Origin: Desulfosudis oleivorans
Lineage (GTDB): Bacteria; Desulfobacterota; Desulfobacteria; Desulfobacterales; SURF-7
Assembly (NCBI GenBank): GCA_020723325.1
Contig: DYJD01000041.1
Location: forward strand, 1 to 47,645
Length of the DNA stretch: 47,645 bases
Direction: 5' to 3'
The notes below the pieces were generated by a model, which saw only the letters and a list, made by a program, of their open reading frames with translations, was not told where the DNA came from and did no database searches. A program made the translations under genes and the position numbers. Shown here in pieces: positions 25,943 to 33,299 of this stretch (positions are counted from its first letter, which is position 1; each line of letters starts with the position of its first letter).

Positions 25943-26650
25943 TTAAATGCTTAAATATTGTTCCTGTACATGGGGCATGGATTGCAGCTCTTGTACAGAT
26001 CCCGAAAAGCCGATATGGCCTTTGCCCATCAGATAAACCCGCTCCACCAGGGAAAGGGCCACCTTGAGATTGTGTTCCACGATCAGGATGGCTACGCCCT
26101 CCTTATTGATTTTCAACAGCACATCCCGCACTTCTTGCACCATCAGCGGCGCCAAGCCTTCGGTGGGTTCATCCACCAACAATAGCGCCGGATTGCCCAT
26201 CAGGGCCCTTGCAATGGAAAGCATCTGCTGTTCACCGCCGGAAAGATGGGCCCCTTTCTGGGCCGAACGGTCTTTCATGAATGGGAAGTGATGATAGAGT
26301 TTCGCAAGGGTCCAGCCACCTTGATATTGATTTTCACCGGGCTTGACCCCCATCATCAAATTCTCCAGCACTGTCAGGTTGGAAAAAATCCGGCGCTCTT
26401 CCGGAACATAGGCAATGCCGGCCCTGGCGATCTGGTATGATTCGTGACCGGCGATTTCCTGATTTTGAAACCGGATCGATCCGCTCTTGGGACGCACCAA
26501 TCCCATGATGCTTTTCAGGGTCGTGCTTTTCCCCATACCGTTGCGCCCCAGCAAACCGACAATCTCCCCGCTGTAGACAGTGAGAGACATCCCCTGTAAT
26601 ACATGACTCAAACCGTAATAGCTGTTAAGATCCTTGACCTCAAGCAGCAT
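25943..26650 (-). CDS. livF: Branched-chain amino acid-type ABC transporter ATPase LivF
   Basis: This is a 235-residue ABC ATPase. Walker A GLLGRNGMGKST, signature LSGGEQQML, Walker B ALLLVDEPTEGL and the switch His in IVEHN are all present, and VPEERRIFSNLTVLENL is typical of LivF. It energises uptake with LivG at the inner membrane. I chose ATG 26650, with GGAGG six bases upstream, overlapping livG by 11 bases. A longer reading to 26680 lacks a binding site. The substrate may be a branched-chain amino acid or another small organic acid or amide, since Liv-type systems are broad. Confidence 0.93.
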   Translation of the reverse strand: MLLEVKDLNSYYGLSHVLQGMSLTVYSGEIVGLLGRNGMGKSTTLKSIMGLVRPKSGSIRFQNQEIAGHESYQIARAGIAYVPEERRIFSNLTVLENLMMGVKPGENQYQGGWTLAKLYHHFPFMKDRSAQKGAHLSGGEQQMLSIARALMGNPALLLVDEPTEGLAPLMVQEVRDVLLKINKEGVAILIVEHNLKVALSLVERVYLMGKGHIGFSGSVQELQSMPHVQEQYLSI

Positions 26651-27422
26651 TGCCGACCTCCGCTTCTCCCAGATAGGCATCTTTTACTTCCTGATTCGAC
26701 TTGATTTCAGACGGCGAGCCGGTGGCCAGAATTTCGCCGTGATGAAGAACCGTGATCCGGTCTGCCAGGGAGAACACCACATCCATATCATGCTCGATGA
26801 TGATCACGCTTTTACCTTGGGTCAGTTCCCGGATCAGTTCCACCATTTTATGGGTCTCTTCCCGGGACATGCCGGCCGCCGGCTCATCCAGCAGTACCAG
26901 CTCCGGATCAACAGCCATGGCCAGACTCAATTCCAGGCAGCGATGCTTTCCATAGGACAATAAACCGGCCGGTAAATTTCTTTCCGCTGCAAGCCCGATG
27001 CGCCTTAGAAAGGCGTCGGTCTCAGTTGTGACGGATTTTATTTTATCCAGAAAACGAAAGAAGTTGAAACGAATCTTGCGCCGGGCGAGAATGGCCATGC
27101 GCAAATTCTGGAAGGTCGACAAGCCGGCAAAGGTGCTGTTGATCTGGAAAGAACGGCCCAGCCCCATGCGGGCGAGTTTATCGGGTTTGAACCCGGTCAC
27201 ATCCTTTCCCTTAAAAAAAATACGCCCGCTCTTGGGCTTGTATTTTCCGGTGATGGTGTTGAACAAAGTCGTTTTGCCGGCACCGTTGGGCCCGATGATG
27301 GCATGCCGTGTACCGCGCTGGATTTCAAGCTGAATGTCGGTAAGCACTTGGCGCTCGCCGAAATAATGATTCAAGCCCCTGGTGGTCAAGATATGGTCGG
27401 CTGGTTCATGCTGATCATTCAT
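26640..27422 (-). CDS. livG: Branched-chain amino acid-type ABC transporter ATPase LivG
   Basis: This is a 260-residue ABC ATPase. Walker A IIGPNGAGKTT and Walker B LVLLDEPAAGM are clear. The signature region LSYGKHRCLEL is a variant of the usual LSYGxQRxLEI, with His in place of Gln. The GRSFQINSTFAGLSTFQNL segment and the C-terminal extension after the switch His (IIEHDMDVVF) match LivG. It partners LivF. The start at 27422 overlaps the end of livM by eight bases. Confidence 0.93.
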   Translation of the reverse strand: MNDQHEPADHILTTRGLNHYFGERQVLTDIQLEIQRGTRHAIIGPNGAGKTTLFNTITGKYKPKSGRIFFKGKDVTGFKPDKLARMGLGRSFQINSTFAGLSTFQNLRMAILARRKIRFNFFRFLDKIKSVTTETDAFLRRIGLAAERNLPAGLLSYGKHRCLELSLAMAVDPELVLLDEPAAGMSREETHKMVELIRELTQGKSVIIIEHDMDVVFSLADRITVLHHGEILATGSPSEIKSNQEVKDAYLGEAEVGNAA

Positions 27423-28425
27423 ATATTCGCCTTTTGAAAAACCTATTCTGAATGTTTTGTCGAACCGCCATCCAACGGGTATTGGCTTTCCAGTAGAGCA
27501 TGATCACGCCGCCCGGCAAAAACAGAACAATTGCAATCAGCACCAGGGAAAACACCAACTGGGCTTGTTCCGGATGGGCTGACATGAGTTCCAATAAAAT
27601 CGTTCCGATTCCGGTTCCAAAAATCGGCCCGATGAAAGTTCCCAGGCCGCCGATGAAGCAGTTGATGAGCGGCGAAAAGGAAGAAAGCGGGCCCAGCACC
27701 CCGTCCACAGAAACCATGTTTTGAAAAAGCGCGTAAATCGACCCGGCCACACCGGCGAATCCGGCCGATACGCAAAGGATGATGGCCTTGGATAACGGCA
27801 CACTGAAACCCAAATAGGTCACCCGCTCCGGATTATCGCGAATGCCCACCATGATGCTGCCAAAGGGTGTCCTTGTGAAAAACCACATCACCCAGGCGCT
27901 GAGGCCCAGGATGCTGATGGCAAAATAGTAGAAATTCTGTTCCAGCGCCATGTCCACCACCCCCACCACGGGAATGGAAACGGATGGAATTGCAAAGCCC
28001 GATATTCCGTCGTTGCCGCCGGTGATATGGGATAGTTTCATTACCGTGGCATACATGATCTGGCTGAAGGCCATGGTCAACATGGCAAAGGCATGCCCGC
28101 TCACCCGCACCAGTAAAGGGCTGAGCAGCAAGGCCAGCCCGATCGCCGCTGCGGCGCCGATTCCAATCAAGGGCAAAAGTGGAAACCCGCTGAGCCGCGT
28201 CAAGACCAGCACGGTACCATAGGCTCCGGCTGCAAAGAACATGGCATGCCCGAAACTCAGCAAACCGGTGAAGCTGAGCAGAAGATTGAGGCTAAGGGAA
28301 AACAGGGCAAAAATGGCGGTTCCCAGCAAAACATTCAGCTCAAAAACCCCCAGGACCCTGGGTGCCATGTACAGCCCGCCCAGAATCATCGCCCAAGCGC
28401 ACCATTTTCCGAACTGTCTTTTCAT
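27415..28425 (-). CDS. livM: Branched-chain amino acid-type ABC transporter permease LivM
   Basis: This 336-residue inner-membrane permease has eight to ten membrane segments. SLSLNLLLSFTGLLSFGHAMFF, GNDGISGF and the cytoplasmic coupling segment VGIRDNPERVTYLGFSV mark LivM. The ATG at 28425 is preceded by GGGAGCGGGA, and its ATGA shares bases with the livH stop, so translation is coupled. A longer open reading upstream of this ATG lies inside livH and reads as non-membrane, arginine-rich noise. Confidence 0.93.
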   Translation of the reverse strand: MKRQFGKWCAWAMILGGLYMAPRVLGVFELNVLLGTAIFALFSLSLNLLLSFTGLLSFGHAMFFAAGAYGTVLVLTRLSGFPLLPLIGIGAAAAIGLALLLSPLLVRVSGHAFAMLTMAFSQIMYATVMKLSHITGGNDGISGFAIPSVSIPVVGVVDMALEQNFYYFAISILGLSAWVMWFFTRTPFGSIMVGIRDNPERVTYLGFSVPLSKAIILCVSAGFAGVAGSIYALFQNMVSVDGVLGPLSSFSPLINCFIGGLGTFIGPIFGTGIGTILLELMSAHPEQAQLVFSLVLIAIVLFLPGGVIMLYWKANTRWMAVRQNIQNRFFKRRIYE

Positions 28426-29309
28426 TCCCGCTCCCCGAAAAGCCCCAAGGGCCGAAAAGTCAATACAAAGGCCATGAATCCGAACAAAATAATGGTTGAA
28501 TAACCCGGGAAAAACTGCACACCGAAAGCTGTCAACTCTCCCAGAAACATGGAAATGATAAAGGCGCCCATGAGGCTGCCGAATCCGCCCAGGGCAACCA
28601 CGATAAACGAATCCAGCAGCATTTGATTGGCGAGCCCCGGGAAAACGGTCAGCAGCGGCCCGGCAGCCACTCCGGCAACGCCGGCCAGCCATGTTCCCAA
28701 TCCAAAGACAAACGTAAAAACCAACGGCACATTTATGCCGAGGGCCACGGTCATTTCAGCATCCTGAACCGCGGCCCGCACGATATTGCCCAGGCGGGTC
28801 TTGAATAGAACGATGCTCAGCAGAATCAGGATGGAACAGGCCAGCCCGATGATAAAAAGTCGATAAGCCGGATAGGTCATCCCAAAGCAGGGTATCAGTC
28901 CCCGCAGCGCATCCGGTGCATTGATGATTTGCGGATCCGTGCCCCATATATTCTTCACCGCTTCTTCAATGCAAACCATTATGCCCACTGTGAGCATCAA
29001 TTCAAATAAGACCAGCGCCTTTCCCAGCTTGAACCTGCGGATCCTTCGCAGCATCACCCTTTCCATCAAGATGCCCAGGAAGGCAATGGCCAGTGGGGCC
29101 AATAAAAGCGCCAGCCAAAAATTGCCGCTCCAGGCCATGATCTGAAAGGCCACATATGCGGCCAGCATGAAAAAAGAGGCATGGGCGATATTTAAAATAC
29201 CCATCATGCCGAAGATCAAGGTAAAACCGGAAGCCACCAGGAACAACAGCATTCCATAGGCCAGACCGTGAACCGCCTGGGTTATCAACATGACTGCAAT
29301 TGCATTCAT
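28422..29309 (-). CDS. livH: Branched-chain amino acid-type ABC transporter permease LivH
   Basis: This 295-residue inner-membrane permease has about eight membrane segments. The N-terminal VHGLAYGMLLFLVASGFTLI and FGMMGILNIAHASFFMLAAY, and the coupling segment with GNIVRAAVQDAEMTVALGIN, identify LivH. AGGAGACC precedes the ATG. It lies 46 bases after the binding-protein gene and overlaps livM by four bases. Confidence 0.93.
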   Translation of the reverse strand: MNAIAVMLITQAVHGLAYGMLLFLVASGFTLIFGMMGILNIAHASFFMLAAYVAFQIMAWSGNFWLALLLAPLAIAFLGILMERVMLRRIRRFKLGKALVLFELMLTVGIMVCIEEAVKNIWGTDPQIINAPDALRGLIPCFGMTYPAYRLFIIGLACSILILLSIVLFKTRLGNIVRAAVQDAEMTVALGINVPLVFTFVFGLGTWLAGVAGVAAGPLLTVFPGLANQMLLDSFIVVALGGFGSLMGAFIISMFLGELTAFGVQFFPGYSTIILFGFMAFVLTFRPLGLFGERE

Positions 29310-29355
29310 ATGGTCTCCTGCTTTTTGAGAAAGCTAGCGGCCGAGCTACTTCGAA

Positions 29356-30681
29356 CTATTTAAGCCCTTCCGGACAAGGGGACATCACAATGTCGGCTGG
29401 AATCCGCACGGCTTGTTCCTGATAACCGAGACCGTTTCCGGTTTTTGACCATTTTGATGGAGAAACCAGGGTGGAAACAAACATGTCCATAACCGCCTGG
29501 TGGTCGCATTTGCGCATAGTCAATTTGCCGGCAAAGGATTCATAGGTATCGCCTTCCCACAGGTTGATGATCTTCTCCGTGTTCAGGGTCCCGGCACGCT
29601 GAACAACATCAAAAAACCAATAAAAATGCCCGATCACTCCGCCTACGACGCCGGTGGGCCAGTCGATCTGGACTTTGGCATTATCCTTGTAACGCTCATG
29701 GAAAATCTTGTTGAAACGGCTGTTTCGCTCGGTTTCCACATTACAGAGATGAAAATTCACCACTGTATTGCCCAAACCGACTTTTTTATTTTTCAGGTTT
29801 TCACCCATTCTAGGATCGTCAAAAAACTGACCGGCCACTGGAATGGTCATTCCCATTTGATCAATGGCCAACATCAGATTCCAACTGTCGGGCGGCCAGT
29901 CTGATGAAATGATCATTTCCGCGCCGGAGGCCTGCACTTTGCTCAAATAGGGAGCGAAATCCTTCAGCCATAAAGGATGATAAACCTCCCCGACCACTTC
30001 TGCCGTGGGTACGAATTCCTTTAAGGCCTTTTTCATCGACGCACCGAAATCCTGGCCATAGCTGTAGTCCTGGCAGAGAATATAAAATTTGCGTATGGGC
30101 GTTTTTGAAAAATAATAGGCCAGGCCCCGGGCATTGATGTCCGTGGTGGAGCAAGTGCGAAAAGTATAGCGATTGAAATTTTGGGCATTCATCAAGTGTA
30201 CGGAATAGGCGGAGTAGTTTAAAAATATCTTTTGATATTTTTCAGCCATCTGGTTACCGATGATGGCGATATGACTGCCGGCAGTTCCCACAAAAAAGTC
30301 CACCTTGTCGTTTAAAATCAGACGCTGCAGAGCCCGCTTGGCCACCACCGGCTGGGTGGCGGTATCGGCTTTGATCACTTGGATCTTCTTCATCTTGCCA
30401 TCCACCATGATCCCGCCTTGTGAATTGATATCATGCACAACCCATCCGAGCAGCCAATTGGAAATTTCCCCGGCCGATGCGCTTTGGCCGGAAAACGGTT
30501 CCAGGAGCCCCACCTTGATCGTATCTCCGCTTGGAATTTCCTGCTTTTCCGGATCATAGGATGAAAAGTCGGCTTGCAGAGGTGTAAAAGCCCTTGCCGC
30601 GCCTATATCCATGCTGATGATATAGAGGCAAAGCAGGCAAATGCAAGTGACGGGGGGCGCTATCGCTCTGATCGATTTCAT
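29356..30681 (-). CDS. Periplasmic substrate-binding protein of the liv-type ABC transporter
   Basis: This 441-residue protein has a signal peptide (hydrophobic VTCICLLCLYIISM, then AARA). It has a type I periplasmic-binding fold of the LivJ/LivK group (IKVGLLEPFSGQSASAGEI, VDFFVGTAGSHIAIIGNQMA, YILCQDYSYGQDFG). It is longer than LivJ/LivK of E. coli (about 370) and shows no detailed similarity to them, so the ligand is unknown. The ATG at 30681 overlaps the regulator stop codon by four bases (ATGA), tying its translation to that of the regulator. Confidence 0.9.
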   Translation of the reverse strand: MKSIRAIAPPVTCICLLCLYIISMDIGAARAFTPLQADFSSYDPEKQEIPSGDTIKVGLLEPFSGQSASAGEISNWLLGWVVHDINSQGGIMVDGKMKKIQVIKADTATQPVVAKRALQRLILNDKVDFFVGTAGSHIAIIGNQMAEKYQKIFLNYSAYSVHLMNAQNFNRYTFRTCSTTDINARGLAYYFSKTPIRKFYILCQDYSYGQDFGASMKKALKEFVPTAEVVGEVYHPLWLKDFAPYLSKVQASGAEMIISSDWPPDSWNLMLAIDQMGMTIPVAGQFFDDPRMGENLKNKKVGLGNTVVNFHLCNVETERNSRFNKIFHERYKDNAKVQIDWPTGVVGGVIGHFYWFFDVVQRAGTLNTEKIINLWEGDTYESFAGKLTMRKCDHQAVMDMFVSTLVSPSKWSKTGNGLGYQEQAVRIPADIVMSPCPEGLK

Positions 30682-31397
30682 TTTTTTCTCCTTCTTTCTT
30701 TCAACGTAAAGTAGTTGCCGTACTCCTCCAATACGAATTTACGATATATGTGATAGAAAAAAAGACACATGATCTCCCTGGCCTGATCGCCTTTTTCCAG
30801 CAAGGATTCCTCGGAAATATCTTCACGGTCCAGCAGCAGCATGAAGCGCTTTACATCTTTTTTTACCAGCTTGCGGAACAGATCCGCCGCCGGTCGCAGG
30901 GCCTCGGGATCAAAACCGTTTTGGGGGCCCAAGCCGATCCGGTCCAGATCCACCAGCAATTTGCCGATGACCACATCATCATAGGAATAGACCGGATTTC
31001 CCTCGCGTTTGTCGGCCGTGATAATTCCCCAGCTCTCCATCTTGGCCAGCCATTTTTGACCCAATCCGGTGGCTTTTTGAAAATTGTCGGCCCCTACAAC
31101 TTCGCCGCTTAATAGGCGATCCACCGGGCGGAAATACTCGCTTAAAAACTGAAAGGCGTGTTTTTCCGAGCGGGATTGGGTTTTTTGTTTTTTGATTAAA
31201 TCTCTGATTACCGGCAGGGGTAAAAAATAATCATCCCGCAATCTTTTGATGATGCGAATCCGCTCAACGTAGCTTTCGCTGTAATTGGCCACATTCTCTT
31301 TTGTCTTTCTGGGTTTGCGCAGGAGGCCGACGTGGATATAGTGGTGGATGGTTTCTTTGGAAACGCCGGTTCGGTGGGAAAGTTCGCTGATCTTCAT
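30678..31397 (-). CDS. MerR-like regulator with a second MerR-like segment, first gene of the liv unit
   Basis: This is a 239-residue protein. Residues 1-75 are a MerR winged-helix domain (KISELSHRTGVSKETIHHYI, then VGLLRKPRKT, NYSESYVERIRIIKRLRDDY). A second stretch at about 105-160 reads like another MerR-type HTH and wing (FQKATGLGQKWLAKMESWGI, then YSYDDVVIGKLLVDLDRIGL). The rest is an acidic, helical C-terminal part that could form a ligand pocket. No metal-binding cysteines typical of MerR/CueR are visible. It is the first gene of the liv unit, so it probably controls its own operon in response to the transported compound or its CoA derivative (inference). Confidence 0.85.
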   Translation of the reverse strand: MKISELSHRTGVSKETIHHYIHVGLLRKPRKTKENVANYSESYVERIRIIKRLRDDYFLPLPVIRDLIKKQKTQSRSEKHAFQFLSEYFRPVDRLLSGEVVGADNFQKATGLGQKWLAKMESWGIITADKREGNPVYSYDDVVIGKLLVDLDRIGLGPQNGFDPEALRPAADLFRKLVKKDVKRFMLLLDREDISEESLLEKGDQAREIMCLFFYHIYRKFVLEEYGNYFTLKERRRKK

Positions 31398-31464
31398 TCA
31401 AATCCACTAAACATTAAGAATATCTTGAATGCCTGGAAAATGAAAGCGTCGAATCTGTTGCACG

Positions 31465-31491
31465 ATTATCTCGTATTATAAAACTTGTCAA
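31465..31491 (-). promoter_or_regulatory. Possible promoter of the MerR-liv operon
   Basis: On the minus strand TTGACA (31491-31486) and GATAAT (31470-31465) are 15 bases apart. This is shorter than the optimal 17, and unlike the long 19-base spacers of classic MerR-controlled promoters. The gap 31398-31704 (307 bases) holds this site, the palindrome at 31555 and the promoter at 31647. Confidence 0.35.
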
Positions 31492-31554
31492 CATAATTTA
31501 ATTTTCAACTCTACAATCTCATTTTTTTTAATATTTTATTTATTATCAATGAAT

Positions 31555-31587
31555 TATATATTATTTATCGAAGATAAATAATATATA
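31555..31587. promoter_or_regulatory. Perfect 15-bp AT-rich inverted repeat in the divergent regulatory gap
   Basis: TATATATTATTTATC style arms (31555-31569 and 31573-31587) pair perfectly around GAA. The repeat lies between the divergent MerR-liv and acylphosphatase genes, upstream of both predicted promoters. It is a candidate operator for the MerR-like protein or a DNA-bending site. Being nearly pure A/T it might also arise by chance. Confidence 0.4.
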
Positions 31588-31646
31588 GCATGTAATTAAC
31601 TAAATGTTTTTTGTATTGTTGACTATATGTTTTTGAGAGCGCCCTT

Positions 31647-31676
31647 TTGACATCCGTGCCCATGCCGGGCTATGAT
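31647..31676 (+). promoter_or_regulatory. Sigma70 promoter for the acylphosphatase gene
   Basis: TTGACA (31647-31652) and TATGAT (31671-31676) are separated by 18 bases. Transcription would start near 31683, about 22 bases before the ATG at 31705. Confidence 0.6.
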
Positions 31677-31704
31677 AGTGCCAATCCACAACAAGAGGTG
31701 AATC

Positions 31705-31986
31705 ATGGCAGAAAAAGTCAGTGCGCATGCAATTATCAGCGGAAGGGTTCAGGGCGTTTTTTTTCGAATGGAAACCAAGTACGCCGCCGATCGCTTTGGG
31801 GTTACCGGCTGGGTGCGCAATCGCAGCGACGGAGCGGTGGAAGCGCTTTTCGAAGGGGAAAAGCAAAATGTGGATGCGGTCCTGAAATGGTGTGAATCAG
31901 GCCCCCCGTTATCCAGGGTGGATCAGGTGGCGGTGGAATGGGAAACCTATACCGGCGCTTTCAGCCGGTTCGAAATCCGTCGTTGA
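31705..31986 (+). CDS. acyP: Acylphosphatase
   Basis: This 93-residue enzyme hydrolyses acyl phosphates. The catalytic arginine lies in SGRVQGVFFRMET, and the conserved Asn in GVTGWVRNRSDGAVEALFEG. Length and motifs are standard. AGAGGTG precedes the ATG. It is a single gene under its own promoter, convergent with ftsY. Confidence 0.95.
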   Translation: MAEKVSAHAIISGRVQGVFFRMETKYAADRFGVTGWVRNRSDGAVEALFEGEKQNVDAVLKWCESGPPLSRVDQVAVEWETYTGAFSRFEIRR

Positions 31987-31988
31987 CC

Positions 31989-32014
31989 GCATTGTGAATC
32001 AGGAAGCGCAATGC
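31989..32014. terminator. Short hairpin between convergent acyP and ftsY
   Basis: GCATTG (31989-31994) pairs with CAATGC (32009-32014) in the 29-base gap between the two stop codons. No T run follows, so its strength is doubtful. Confidence 0.3.
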
Positions 32015-32015
32015 A

Positions 32016-33272
32016 CTAGACTTCCTCAAAAAGCGCATTCACAAAATTTTGCGGATCAAAATTCTGGAGATCTTCCGTCTGCTCCCCCACACCGATGTAG
32101 CTAAGGGGTAGGTTCAGGGCGCTGCAGATGGCGATGACAATGCCGCCTTTGGCTGTTCCGTCCAGTTTGGTCAGAGCGATTCCGGTAATATCCAAGGACT
32201 CATGAAACATTTTGGCCTGGGTCAAGGCATTTTGGCCGGTGGTGGCATCCAGCACGAGGAGGATTTCATGGGGTGCTTCCGGAATCTTCTTGGCAATCGT
32301 CCGTTTGATTTTTTTCAATTCTTCCATGAGATTGACTTTGGTATGCAGCCTTCCGGCAGTATCAATCAGGACCACATCCATGCCCCTGGCCACCGCTGCC
32401 TCCACCCCATCATAAGCCACTGCCGCTGGATCCGCATTCTGTTTGTGCTTGACGATTTCCGTGCCGGCCCTTTCCGCCCAAATCGTCAATTGCTCGATGG
32501 CAGCGGCCCGAAATGTATCCGCAGCCACGATGAGCACGCGTTTGCCCTCTTGAACAAAGCGGGCGGCCAGCTTGCCGATGGTGGTCGTCTTACCGACCCC
32601 GTTCACGCCGACAATCATGATGATTCTGGGTTTTAAATTTTTATTTTGATCCGCAACCGATGGTGAAACAGCCTGGATGGAAGCTAGAATTTCATCTTTG
32701 AGAACCGCTTTCAAATCCCCAAGACCTTGGATTTCACCGGACCTTTGCGAGACCTTTTGAATCAGGCCCATGGTGGCCTGAACACCGACATCGGCTGTTA
32801 TCAGCAGCTCCTCCACCTCTTCCAAGGCAGCCTGATCCAGCTTGCGGCTCCCTGAAAAAATCCTGTCCAGACCGCCTGAAATGGTATTTCTGGTTTTGGA
32901 CAAGCCGCTTTTCAAGCGTCCCAGGAAACCCTTGGTTGCCATTTGCGCCGGTATTTGTACCGCCCCGGCCGGTGCGGCAGCATCCATGGCGGCAACCGCG
33001 GGCGGAGAGAAACCGGTGGTTTCTTCCTTCCTGCTCCCAGATAACGATTCAGGGCTTTCCCAGGCCTTATCCACAGGCCCGGCCGCAGGTTCCATATCCA
33101 CAGGGGCTTGAATTTGGTCTACCCCCTCCATCCGCCTGGTTTTGCGCCTGCGCCCCCATCTGATGAGCGCAAGCAAAACCAAAAACACACAAAGCAGGCC
33201 TTCCGCTGCCCAAAAAGCTTCCTGGGGGGCCTGCGCCATCATCATTACAATTGTTTTCCAGATTTCTTCCAA
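32016..33272 (-). CDS. ftsY: Signal recognition particle receptor FtsY
   Basis: This 418-residue SRP receptor GTPase delivers ribosomes making membrane proteins to the translocon. The N-terminus contains a genuine membrane segment (about 20-40, GLLCVFLVLLALIRWG), followed by an acidic/proline linker. An NG domain follows: helical N part (RKLDQAALEEVEELLITADV), G1 GVNGVGKTTTIGKLAARF near 220, DTFRAAAIEQL, DTAGRLHTK and TKLDGTAKGG. A predicted membrane anchor is not found in E. coli FtsY, which uses amphipathic helices. The smc stop is 27 bases upstream, making an smc-ftsY unit. Confidence 0.96.
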   Translation of the reverse strand: MEEIWKTIVMMMAQAPQEAFWAAEGLLCVFLVLLALIRWGRRRKTRRMEGVDQIQAPVDMEPAAGPVDKAWESPESLSGSRKEETTGFSPPAVAAMDAAAPAGAVQIPAQMATKGFLGRLKSGLSKTRNTISGGLDRIFSGSRKLDQAALEEVEELLITADVGVQATMGLIQKVSQRSGEIQGLGDLKAVLKDEILASIQAVSPSVADQNKNLKPRIIMIVGVNGVGKTTTIGKLAARFVQEGKRVLIVAADTFRAAAIEQLTIWAERAGTEIVKHKQNADPAAVAYDGVEAAVARGMDVVLIDTAGRLHTKVNLMEELKKIKRTIAKKIPEAPHEILLVLDATTGQNALTQAKMFHESLDITGIALTKLDGTAKGGIVIAICSALNLPLSYIGVGEQTEDLQNFDPQNFVNALFEEV

Positions 33273-33299
33273 AATTTACTGCTCCTCATCCAGCATCCC

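Noticed and set aside
28426-28692. N-terminal extension of LivM
   Set aside because: The residues lie inside livH in another frame, are arginine- and glycine-rich, and a coupled ATGA start is present at 28425.
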